NCBI RefSeq assembly: GCF_004359215.1 | Contig: NC_090623.1 | Coordinates: 1,602,573-1,666,572 of the forward strand | From: Bremia lactucae | Lineage: Eukaryota; Oomycota; Peronosporomycetes; Peronosporales; Peronosporaceae | DNA length: 64,000 nt | Reading direction: 5' to 3' | Shown: one piece after another, positions 54,651 through 64,000 of the stretch | Layout of the letters: every line of letters begins with the position of its first letter | Position numbering within the stretch: position 1 is the first letter of the stretch | Position numbers and translations under genes: made by a program | Notes under the pieces: model-generated | What the model was told of the DNA's origin: nothing | The model's database searches: none | Seen by the model: the letters and a program-made list of their open reading frames with translations, nothing else

Positions 54651-55031
54651 TTACAGCACGGTTGCAATGGCAACTGCAAGCACCGTGACACAAGTTCCAA
54701 GAAGAGGCCGCGAGGCATCGCTGCTGGCTGGGGCTGAGGCTTGAGGACCGTCAGCAGTGGCATCTTCAGATTCGTCGCTGCCTGAGTTCGAAGAATCGTC
54801 GTCTGTCGGTATCGGTGCCGTATCGGGTTCCGCGTTGTCCTCCTGAGTAGAAGTGGACGGCGGAGTAGTAGTCGTGTTCGTTGCGGTGATGTTGGCAACG
54901 CTGTCGGCCACGGCGTTTGCATACGTTTCAGGGTCGAGTTCCACGCCTGCGACGATGCTATCACCGAGTGTCTGTGCGTTGGTGGAAGCCAAAGCCGCAA
55001 CGAGAGCAAGTACTAGCAAATGGACATTCAT
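54651..55031 (-). CDS. Small acidic Thr/Ser-rich GPI-anchored secreted protein
   Basis: A 126-residue ORF from the ATG at 55031; an in-frame ATG at 55052 adds seven residues. It has a signal peptide (MNVHLLVLALVAALASTNA) and a short N-terminal domain (LGDSIVAGVELDPETYANAV) without cysteines. A Thr/Pro and Asp/Ser-rich spacer likely to be glycosylated follows, then a hydrophobic tail (GTCVTVLAVAIATVL) suited to GPI attachment. No family recognised. It is convergent with the BDP1-like gene, 67 bp apart. Confidence 0.75.
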   Translation of the reverse strand: MNVHLLVLALVAALASTNAQTLGDSIVAGVELDPETYANAVADSVANITATNTTTTPPSTSTQEDNAEPDTAPIPTDDDSSNSGSDESEDATADGPQASAPASSDASRPLLGTCVTVLAVAIATVL

Positions 55032-55237
55032 TCTTCTTGCAAGTGAATACATGCGGGAATGACCTTTGTGGCGTTTTTTTTTTTAAATCGTTGCATTGCA
55101 TTCGACAATATCATCCTTGACAGGTAGAATAAGAATTGAAGAGCTTCGTTGTTGAGCATTTTTTTTGATGCACTGAATTTTAAGTAAGCAATGTTTCCGA
55201 ATGTTACTTTTTAATAAACTTTATTTACAATTTTTCT

Positions 55238-55400
55238 TCACGGTTCAACGTCAGCGCCTTCTGTCATTCGAAGAGAATTAAAGTTGGTGGCTTCTAAGGT
55301 CGACAACACATCCGTAAGAGCGGACACAACGTGTTTCTGCGACAAGCGCGTTTCCTCAAGAGCTGTGTCCCATAAATGAGTCACTGCTTTGCTAATTTTG
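55238..55400 (-). pseudogene. Possible orphan 3' exon of an unidentified gene
   Basis: A minus-strand open segment of about 52 codons (AVTHLWDTALEETRLSQKHV..., ending ADVEP-stop) with amphipathic helical character. It is preceded by an acceptor-like TTAG and followed by a poly-A-signal-like AATAAA on the minus strand near 55217. No upstream exon is visible before the Gypsy element at 55781, whose insertion may have separated it from the rest. Weak call. Confidence 0.3.
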
Positions 55401-55780
55401 TCAGTTGGTTACGAATTTGCTTCCGAAATAAAAGCTTATCCTAAATTATTCAAATAAGAAATCGAGAATGTATTATCTTTATCGTCGGAATGAAATAAAC
55501 GAGTTCTTAACGAGAATAAAATTCAATTCCTACTATTAATGTGGCAGCTCTCGCCCCCACTGCTTTCGCATAAGCTTAAATCCTTTTGTTTGCGCCAAGG
55601 ACTTACGAGTTTAGATCCTTTAAACCGGTTGCACGTTGGATGTTGACAGTTGATGCTGTGTGGTGTACACAAAGGTTATTATCACCTTAAGATTGATTTC
55701 CAAAATACCTTACGATTTTTTGGAGCTGACACGTATCAATTTTTCTACATAAAGAATTAAATGCAGTACAGTTCCCATTT

Positions 55781-56254
55781 TGTAGCGGCGCTCCTAAAGT
55801 AAGAGGAAGACTTTCAGACTCAGAGAGTTGCTTAGTTCTATTGAACTAATGGGTTCAATAACTCAGGGAGTCGTAAAAGCTATTAAAGCTTAAGGAATCC
55901 TACTTCAAGGGATTCAGGGGTTCGGAGAACCAAGTGGCAGCTAGCGCTTATGGGATTAACCTTAGAAAGACTTCTATCTCTTACAGATCAATGCGCAAGC
56001 CTTAGGAAGGCGCTTAACGCTTTAAGATCAAAAGGGGAAACTGCAATTCATTGAATTATATCATCTAAAACCTTACCCTAGCTAATTTAAATAGAATTCG
56101 GCCGCCAGAGTTATATCTGGTGGCGACCATATTTGTTACCCATAATAAACGGGATTCAAGTAATTAGCTATTTTAGAATAGGATAAAAGGGTATTTACCG
56201 ATAAAGCAAATGTACCACAACAACGGTTCTCCAACCAATGTGTGCCCCATTACA
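55781..56254 (-). repeat. Gypsy 3' LTR
   Basis: 474 bp, bounded by TGTA...TACA on either strand, matching 62865-63337 with dispersed differences. Confidence 0.9.
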
Positions 56255-56367
56255 CCCTCCCCCATCAGACTATTGACACCGAGTGACAACATTCGCTTTA
56301 TTTTCTCTTTGAGGTTGAAACTTAAACAGCTATTTATTCGGTTGTGTTTTTTTTCCTTTGTCGCATG

Positions 56368-56670
56368 ACAATCAAGCGTGAGTCAAAGACTCTTAGCACC
56401 TTCCTCGACGATGAGGGGATGGTGGGCTTTGAAATTTGCTCTTCATCAGAGGATGAGGAGAGAGAGGTCATTTTTACACGCCTTTTCCTCCAGATGAACG
56501 TCGGCGGGCCCCAAATCCGTTCCCAGAACGTGTTGCCGCTGATGTCTTAACTGGATTGTGCAGGACACGGGACCCTAAGTCCAACATCATTGCTTATCCG
56601 CTCGGTGAAGAGCAACAGCAAGCAATCCTCATACAGGATCAAGCTCGTCGTCGACTGCCAAGATAGCGAA
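56368..56670 (+). pseudogene. Antisense ORF between integrase and 3' LTR of the Gypsy element
   Basis: A plus-strand coding-like region: MTIKRESKTLSTFLDDEGM..., continuing after a shift as LTGLCRTRDPKSNIIAYPL and QQAILIQDQARRRLPR-stop. More plus-strand open sequence occurs at 56945-57133. It is opposite in polarity to pol. No domain recognised; the position mirrors that of 27676-28167. Confidence 0.4.
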
Positions 56671-57201
56671 TGCTAAAGCTCATAGTATATACAGAATCAC
56701 TCCGCTTGGTGCGGACGAGCGTCTCAAAGCGATAGCGGGCCACAGCTTGGGCATCTCGATCTCCGGCACCCGGCGAGGACGCCGGAGGAGATCGCTGCTC
56801 GCGACGCTTTTCATGAGCGATGCCTTACGCGAAAGGTAATGACGCGAAGTCAGTATCTGACACGTTTCCGTGATCAAGCCCGTGGGGCTTCGGTGACCTC
56901 CATGATGGAAATTCCGATCGTTTTGTTTCCAAACGAAACAAGGAGTGAAAAACGAAGTCTCGTTTGAGAGCTGGAACAACCGGGCCCGCCGCCTTCGTAC
57001 TATTTGCAATATCAGAGAGTCTGCGAGTATGGCTGATGATCGTTTGGAACGAAAGCTTCGCTTCGATTTCGCAAAGCTGAAGGCCAAGGACAGTTACATT
57101 CGGCATTTATGCCACAAACGAAGAAAGACCTAGCCGACATTTCAGTGCTTCGGTTGACCGTACAACCATGGATCGTAACCGCACTGATGCTATAAATTCA
57201 C

Positions 57202-57654
57202 CTAATACACTAGAGGTACCTCGAACTCCCAAGAGTTTTCAAAGAGGGGTATACAAGAGGTACCCGAACTCCCAAGAGTTTTCAAAGAGGGGTTTACGAG
57301 CCACTTCACCAGATACTGGTATTGACCCTTACGACGACGTCGCTTTAGAAGTTTCTCCACACTAAACTGAAGGTCCCCCCGCGCATCAAGAAACGCGGGA
57401 GGGGGCCGAAATTTCGGTGGAAGCATTTGATGCTTGAAGGCACGAGGTGCAAATTCTTCGTGAGGTCCTTGCTCGGGTTGAGAGCTCTTTTGAGGCGATT
57501 CGGGACCGTCTTTCAACTCCGGAACGTCAGCAGTCTCGTTTAGAGGGCCAGCTAAACATCCTGGTGAGGATGCAGCAATCTGCGGCGCGACCGCCTGTCT
57601 CGGCGCAAGCGCCTTTAAGCCCACATGTAAAGGGTCCCGACATAGCTTAAGCAA
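57202..57654 (-). pseudogene. Gypsy chromodomain region with internal tandem duplication
   Basis: The minus-strand frame has FSVEKLLKRRRRKGQYQYLVKW, the start of a chromodomain, and FENSWEFEVPLVY, its end. A duplicated 43-bp unit (57213-57255 and 57256-57299) is inserted between them, changing the frame in its first copy. It is preceded by a Pro-rich linker. Confidence 0.7.
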
Positions 57655-57822
57655 GCCAACGTAGAATACTGGGATTGTACGCAGCTTGCTAGGAAGGTTT
57701 AGCGTTTAAGTTAGGCCCTTCTTCGCCACGGCCGTAAATGGTCTAATAAAGCGCGGGCGCAATTTGGTCTTGAAGACCGCGGAAACCAAGTTGGTGGGTA
57801 GATTTTTAGCGTTTAGCATAAC

Positions 57823-58776
57823 TCAGTCTCCGACCATATAAGAATTCATATAGCTTGTGCCTTTGGTCTCTGCTTGTTCTTTTTGTTTGTCTTGGCTATC
57901 AGCCATCGTATCACTTACATGTCTTAAGACACTGTATCGCGTCGCGAGAAACTCGCTTACTTGTTTCCGAACGGTAACAGGGCTGATATTAGCAAGCCTA
58001 TCGGCTAATTCTCCCCCATTAAGCCTTAAACTACGCAGTGGTATCGTTAACGGAACGCGTGGGTGGGTGAGACCGTTGACATAGAGCACGTTATTTAACG
58101 CAAACTCCACCACTGGGAGCATTGAGCTCTAGCGCTCTGGTGTCTGAGCACACACACTGCGTAAAACGTCTTTAATGACGCGATTGACACGTTCAGTTTG
58201 ACCATCGGTCTACGGATGGTCCGCAGTGGACATATCCAATCTGGTGCCGAGCACTCGAAAAATTGATTTTTAGAATTTACCTTGAAACGGGATCCCGATC
58301 AGAGACAATTGCCACTGGCAAACCGTGTTGTCGAACGGCCGCTACGTGAGCCATTTTGCTCAATCGGTCAACAAAGACCACTTTGCCGGAGTACCGGCTG
58401 AATCTTTCGGTAGACCAAAAACAAAATCCATACTAATAGACCCTCAAAAATCTATGGGTACGGAAAGGCTCGCCAGTGGCGCAGCAGCATGCGCCGAGTA
58501 TTTAACCCGTTGGCAAGTTTGGCATGTGCGAACGTAGGTGCTGGCCCATTCATAAAGTTTGAACCACCAAGAAATCTGGCTTAAAGAACCGTTGGTCTTT
58601 TCTCTACCGAGATGACCACCAAGGTCAGTATCGTGTGCCTCATAGACGATTCGGTACTTCAAATCCTCATCATGAGGAACAACGACACGCGGAGGGTCCG
58701 CAGTGTCTGTGCAATAAAGCAACAGGTCGTTATCGATAGAAAATCGATGTAACCTTGCACGCAAATGTGCAGGCAA
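57823..58776 (-). pseudogene. Gypsy integrase
   Basis: Zinc-binding H-H-C-C region at about 58444-58776 (YEAHDTDLGGHLGREKT, VRTCQTCQRVK) and the later core (LPVVEFALNNVLYVNGLTH, the FAYN..H.ST-like segment) at 57823-58122. The catalytic stretch between them is broken. Confidence 0.8.
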
Positions 58777-58964
58777 TTTAATACCTGAATCGGAGTTCTT
58801 TGGAGCTCGTAGCAGCGCTACAAACTGTTCATCCTTGACGTAAGTCGAACGGATAAGCCGAACGGACTAAGTGAGGAATAGGCGACATGATAGTAATTAA
58901 AAGAGAGAGCTCATACTCCGGCCTGCGAGTTAACGCATCGGCCAAAGCATTCTGCTTGCCGGGC

Positions 58965-60333
58965 TTATACTTCACCTCGAAGTTGTATTCCGCGAAAGAG
59001 GATAGCCATCGGGGCCATTCTCTGTGAGAGTTGGGGCGACTTAGTCGCCGTGCGTAGTGACACGTGATGTGTATATATCACAAGCGGCTTAGAGCTGAGC
59101 AGATGAACTCTGAAATTGACGAGAGCATACGTCATAGCAAGTAACTCTTTGTCATGAACTGGGTAATTCTTTTCCGCAGCTTTCAACTGTCTAGACTCGA
59201 ACGCAATAACATGTTCACGCCCGTTAACATCTGTTTGTAACAGAGCACTATTAATGGCAAAGTCCGATGCGTCACAGACGGACGACACTGAAAGACCGAT
59301 TTGGATTTGGCAGTGCCAGGATTGGGGCATGAATAAGACTATCCTTAGCTGCTCGAAAAGCATTATGTTCTGTGCTAGTCCAGCACCATTTCTGTCACTA
59401 CTACTACTTCCCGACGACATCGAACGTCAAGATACGAGCTGACGAGGTGTAGAACTTGCCATCTTTGGAGTCAATGGCTTTGCTTTGACGGACGCAAAAA
59501 GGTCCTTCGTCTTGTCGTCTTCGGAGTCGGTCGAATTGCCAGTAACTACAATGTTGGCAACGATAGTCTCTTCTCTTTCTGACTCTTCATCATCCTTCTT
59601 GTGTTGATGAAGTTTTCGCATGTAAATAACTGGCGAGACCCAACCACTTACGCAAATCCTTTTGGCTTTTAAGAACCGGCCAATCAACTATGGCCTATAC
59701 CTTAGCGGGATGCGCTCTATGGCCTCCCTTCCCAATAGAGTACCCTAAGAGAGAAATTTCTTCTGCGCCAAAAATGCATTTAGATGCATTGGCATAAAAT
59801 TTATTTGTGCGCATACAATCGAGCACTGCTCGCAAATGGTCTAAATGGTTTTCCATATCCGACCGACCCTGCTCCGCACAACTATGAACAAAAATGTCAT
59901 CGAAATAAGTCTGTGCATAACCTCGATGAGGGCGGAAGAGTTGCGTCACTAGACGATATTAATTAAATGTTGCCGGGGCGTTGGAAAGCCCTTGTGGCAT
60001 AACCAACCACTCCCATAACATACCGCTTGGGGTGTTGACCGATGTAAGCGGGATATCGCTAGCTCGCATGAGCAGTTGGTAGTTACCATCGACTAAGCCC
60101 AGTGCACTCACTGTACATTGTACATCCCACCATATTATTCTGAAGAACATTCTTTCTAAGAATGGGGGTTTGTGCTGGTATAGTGACAGCGTTAAGTTTA
60201 TTATAAGCATGTACAATGCACCATTTACCATTTCACTTTTTGACAAAAAATGTCGGTGTCGAATGAGGAGATTTGCTCTCTCGTACCATTCCAGTCTTAT
60301 GCTTAGCACGGAAGGAATTGTCAATGACGTCAC
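58965..60333 (-). pseudogene. Gypsy reverse transcriptase and RNase H
   Basis: RT fragments at 59959-60333 (SALGLVDGNYQLLMRASDI, MPQGLSNAPATFN) and 59695-59949 (the catalytic YFDDIFVHS, CIFGAEEISLLGYSIGKGG). RNase H at 58965-59420 (CDASDFAINSALLQ, VIAFESRQLKAAEKNYPVHD, ELLAMTYAL). An inserted acidic stretch (59427-59687) interrupts the RT-RNase H connection. Confidence 0.85.
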
Positions 60334-61559
60334 ACTGCTCCCTTAGTAAAGGCCATTGTCGTGTGACACAGTATTTGGTTCCCGGAATCAAGTCAATTTC
60401 ATGACGAACACCTCTATCCGGAGGTAAACAGATAGTTAATTATTACATATCACATCTTGGAATTCCCTAATTAAGGAATAAAGGAATCCGTATGATCCTT
60501 AAGAATCGATGACCCATTCCGCGCACTAAGTTTTGTGTCATCCAGGACAGCTTCATATAGAAGTGACGATGAGTTTAACTCAATTGTTGGTCAAATGACC
60601 ACCATCTCAGATATGTCGCCAGCCTTTAAGGCTCGGCCGCCTTCATCAATAGACATTTTGTCTAGCTCTAAAAGAGCATGTTACGAAAGGATAGTCGCAA
60701 GGCTAACTTCCCCCTTAATGTTACCGGTTACACCATTTACAAGCGTGTGTAATTGCTCACTCGTATCACTTTGTGAGGGTATAAACGCTTCATGTCCCTC
60801 CTGTCTTGGAGTGGAGACAGTACGCCTCTGGAGGCCAGGACATTCACGTCTTCGGATTTTCCAGCCTGTATTGGTTCTATACAAGTCATGGTGTCTAATT
60901 TGACATCCTACAAGGAGTTAGGTAACTCTACTTCCTTATCCAGCGAACGTTTACGTGTCGCTTCACGTGCATACGGAGGGCTTGACCAAAATGCCTTGGC
61001 GAACCGCCAATAGTGTCACTATTGACACTCAGTATGGTGCCACCTCGGCCGACCACACTCGAAGGACTTACACGTGCCACTCCACATATCTCAGGGATAT
61101 TGCACCCTTGATGATTCGGCCTTAGGCCAACAATGCTTTTAGCATTCAGTGAATGTTATTACAACGAGTGTCACTCGACGGAGTACGTGCCGTTCCACTT
61201 CTTTCTGCTGAGTTGGGCTCATAATTAATGTTTTTAACATTGGAGTTTATTAATTCAGACATTCCAATGTCTAAAACACTGACAGACTCATTCAATGATC
61301 CGCGCCAATAGCGCTTTTGTTGAACATTGCGCGTGGAGACCTCCAATCGATCCATGGCTCATGGTGCTCTAGCCAGGCCATTCCAAGGATAAGATCATAT
61401 CCCGAATCCAAATCAAGGACGAGACAGCGTTTCAAACTGTCAAATTCCAGAAACTTGTTACCTAAGCTCAAAGGAACTTTAGAAACAGTGGCACGAGTCC
61501 CAATGCTAAGCGAACAATGATTGTATCACCTTCATGCATTTTAAACGCCTCAACGTATT

Positions 61560-61960
61560 GTTGACTTCCTCAAGGGAAGTAGAGCATAATTGCAAGACGC
61601 TCCTGAGTCAATTAAAAATTGACCACGGCTTATCAAAGCCCTTTACAGTCGCTTGAGCGACTAGCAAGCCAGGCTTGTACTCTCACCCCATGTCAATTAG
61701 CACCGAGCTAATTGGGGCTAGGTTCTGTTTATTCTTACCTCCTAGAGGTTCAACAGAGCCTAGGTCTTCCCTAGTAGGGCGCCCCACACCTACTGGGTAT
61801 CGACGTGTTCCCGCACCCTACCAGATCTCTGCTATAGGTCGGAGTTGGAGCTCTAGAGCTTTGCGCGAATTTCGTAGGGGGCAGGTCGGACGTAAATCTT
61901 TCGTGCTTCCGCACGTATACATGTACGGATGGGCTTATGCTGTTCCACAGCTTGAAGAGC
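61560..61960 (-). pseudogene. Gypsy aspartic protease region
   Basis: The minus strand reads FLIDSGASCNYAL at about 61576-61614, the catalytic DSGA motif of retropepsins, in short broken frames. Confidence 0.65.
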
Positions 61961-62081
61961 CTCTTCTCCTTCCTCAACGAGGCTTAGATTCATGGGTTCC
62001 GCTCTATTAGACGGAAATCATGTGCTCGAAGAGCTTGTTCGGTAAACAGGCGCGCTAACGCGAGCAGACTTAAAGTCGAAC

Positions 62082-62804
62082 TCAGCGTAGCGCTATGGCA
62101 ACTGCCTCTTCGAAAGTAGCAGGACGGGATCGGATTAATTCAGTTCGGACCACGCCCTCATTGAGACCCCTCATAAAGATTGTTTCGACAATTGCTTCTT
62201 GCAAGGAGTCTCGACGCATAGATGCAATGAGAGTTCTTAACTTCTGGACAAAGTCCCCTTGGGTTCGTTTACCCTGTCGAGTCGCTAGCAGCCGTGCTCG
62301 CATGCGAAAATCCTGATCAGGCGATGCAAACATGCTAGACATCTGCTGATTCAGCGAATCCCATGAAAGAAAAGCGTTGCTTATGGATATGCTGCACGAT
62401 AGCGGCTACCCCATGGCTCTACCTCCGATTTTGGAAATGTCCATAGCCATCTTTTGCCATTTTGTTAAGAACAACGCGGAATCAATGGACATTTCCATCT
62501 GCTTGATCCAAAAAGGGAGATTTTCTTCCTCTTTTCCCTCAAATGTCTTCACAGTTACAGCTAGAGGGTAAGCCCTCGGCTCTGAGTCAGGTACAGAGAT
62601 GTACCGGGTTGGCATAGATGCCGCGAAGTGGTCCTGTACCTGACTTATCAGGGATGCTTCGGATCGCATGAAGGCTTTAAGCCTTGCATGTAGGACCTCT
62701 GGTCCCTGGGAGATAATAGATTCCACGTCTTCAAGCCCCCAAAAAGTTTTGAGCTTGACATAAGCGGCGCGATGCGCTTCTGACAGCTCTGGAATATCTT
62801 CCAT
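62082..62804 (-). pseudogene. Gypsy gag
   Basis: Starts MEDIPELSEAHRAAYVKL at 62804, then TFEGKEEENLPFWIKQMEM and (62082-62342) FRMRARLLATRQGKRTQGDF, FVQKLRTLIASM, the Retrotrans_gag pattern. One frame break around 62400 separates the two parts. Confidence 0.8.
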
Positions 62805-62864
62805 TTACATGAGTAATTAGTCTTGTAAAGACTTAGGCGTAGATGGACTACGAGTGCTACCAGG

Positions 62865-63337
62865 TGTAGCGGGGTACCTCGCTCCTAAAGTCAGAGGAAG
62901 ACTTCCAATCTCAGAGAGCTACTTAGTTCTATTTAACTAATGGGTTCACAACTCAGGGAGTCGTACAAGCTATCAAAGCATAAGGAATCCTAGTTAAAGG
63001 GATTCAGGGGTTCGTTGAACCAAGCGGCAACTAGTGCCCAAGAGGATTTACCCTTCTATCTCTTACAGATCAATGCGCAAGCCTTAGGGAGGCACTTAAC
63101 GCTTTATTATCAAAAGGGGAACTGCACTTTATTTAATGAATTAATCGAAAACGTTACCCTAGCTAATTTAAAATAGAATCCGGCAGCCAGATTTGTATCT
63201 GATGGCGACCATATTTGTTACCCATATTAAATGGGATTAAAATAATTATTTATTTATGAATAGGATAAATGGGTATTACACCCATAGAGTAAATATACCA
63301 CAACAACGGTTCTCCAACCGATGCGTGCCCCATTACA
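62865..63337 (-). repeat. Gypsy 5' LTR
   Basis: 473 bp, partner of 55781-56254. The primer-binding site lies just inside (62852-62862 on the minus strand). Confidence 0.9.
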
Positions 63338-64000
63338 ATAGACCTAATGTTTCATTGCGTCAATATTACCAAATTTAGTATATTGAAACCATTAGGCCAA
63401 AATTAATAAAATTAAAACTTCTTTATACTAGTTCTTTTTATCGGAAATAATATCTATTATTCCTCTTATAGAGAATAATGTTTATGCAAGGGGCACCCGT
63501 TTCAACACAAGTCACACACCATGTCGACCTATGAGTTGGCGGGAGTAGTGGCCGCTAGTGGGCACATCAGAAACTGTGTTGACGTTTGGCGAATATTAGT
63601 GTCGTTGTTTTGTACTCGCATGAACGCATTCAAGCGCACCTTTCTGTAGAAAACGAGGATGGCCTGTGCACTAAGGAAAAACTTGGAGAGTAAGAATATA
63701 TGTATTGCTTGATCGTGGCGCTCGCGCCCAATCTTACTTTGCCTTGTTGTCTTTGGTTCTCATGCGTCCGTTCCCAGTAGTCGACCGGTTTCTCAACTGC
63801 CCACGTGACTGCTCTCAAGAGTCGTCCTGCACGCGACTGTTCACATCAGTTTCCAACACTCCATCTCGAATCATGGGAGAGTCAGACCACAGTAGTACTT
63901 ACCTACTTTAGACCCACCTTTAAACGCAGTTTAAGCACCCGTGGAGCTGGCAACGCCTTCGTCAGCAGATCAGCTAGCATGTCGTGTGACTTTACGAAAC
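63338..64000 (-). mobile_element. 3' end of a second Copia element (RNase H end and LTR), runs off window
   Basis: At 63912-64000 the minus strand reads HDMLADLLTKALPAPRVLKL, the end of a Copia RNase H, then a stop. A purine tract and TGTTGGAAACTG (from about 63861) mark the probable start of its 3' LTR, which extends left into 63400-63860 with no clear outer border before the Gypsy LTR. Different family from the Copia at 21-27 kb. Confidence 0.7.

Larger units (their letters stand above)
55781..63337 (-). mobile_element. Full-length, decayed Gypsy chromovirus
   Basis: Two LTRs (474 and 473 bp) start TGTAATGGGGC and end CCGCTACA on the minus strand. A PPT (gatgggggaggg) adjoins the 3' LTR. 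Two bases inside the 5' LTR is TGGTAGCACTCG, a plausible tRNA primer-binding site. Domain order on the minus strand is gag, protease, RT, RNase H, integrase, chromodomain, as in Gypsy. All coding parts carry stops or shifts, and the LTRs differ by many substitutions and small indels, so it is old. The flanking five bases (CATTT left, ATAGA right) do not match, so no target duplication is seen. Confidence 0.9.

Overview
The window is nuclear DNA of an oomycete, most likely a Phytophthora-like or downy-mildew species. The grounds are short introns (about 55-130 bp), a six-cysteine elicitin domain, a secreted protein with an RxLR-like motif, several GPI-anchored surface proteins, and abundant degraded Copia and Gypsy retrotransposons. 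It is a scaffold with one 100-base N run (6546-6645) and two single-N joins (31506 and 43004). These joins matter for reading everything between about 12.5 and 44 kb.

Left flank (1-12.9 kb), gene-rich: the 5' part of ECM29 (proteasome adaptor) diverges from an NBP35-type Fe-S scaffold ATPase across only 71 bp. Next come a PP2C phosphatase whose exons appear to continue into a PH domain, an RxLR-like secreted protein, a four-exon Selenoprotein K homologue ending in Cys instead of Sec, the ribosome-assembly factor RRS1, and an SNW/SKIP splicing protein with an RS-rich insertion.

Centre (12.56-43.0 kb): a block of about 10.16 kb occurs twice in opposite orientation (12560-22727 and 32836-43003) at roughly 98-99 % identity by eye. 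Each copy carries an AAAP-type amino-acid permease, a PSMG1/PAC1 proteasome-assembly chaperone, mitochondrial ribosomal protein bL27m, a Thr/Ala-rich GPI-anchored secreted protein, and a Mutator-like element nested in a Copia LTR. The inner end of the block lies inside a mosaic of mitochondrial DNA (cox2, nad2 and cox1 pieces) that interrupts the Copia element. The outer end of the second copy stops at a single N in the middle of the SNW gene. Between the arms lie the rest of the Copia element, a MITE, a 76-bp hairpin and rearranged Gypsy pieces. A 2.08-kb stretch is repeated on either side of the N at 31506, and inside its second copy the sequence at 32279-32835 is a base-by-base blend of Gypsy and mitochondrial-insert sequence. 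I read the right arm as probably an alternative haplotype, or a duplicate assembled with borrowed reads. A true inverted duplication is not excluded.

Right flank (43-64 kb): Gypsy fragments, then a temptin-like secreted protein, a short Qc-SNARE with a probable GC-AG intron, an elicitin-like GPI protein, a multi-KH RNA-binding protein, a BDP1-like TFIIIB subunit and another GPI-anchored secreted protein. A full-length but decayed Gypsy chromovirus (55781-63337) and the 3' end of a second Copia element close the window.

Functionally the genes are unrelated housekeeping units (proteasome assembly, Fe-S assembly, splicing, ribosome biogenesis, Pol III transcription, vesicle fusion) interspersed with surface and secreted proteins typical of a plant-associated oomycete. 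There is no operon-like organisation.
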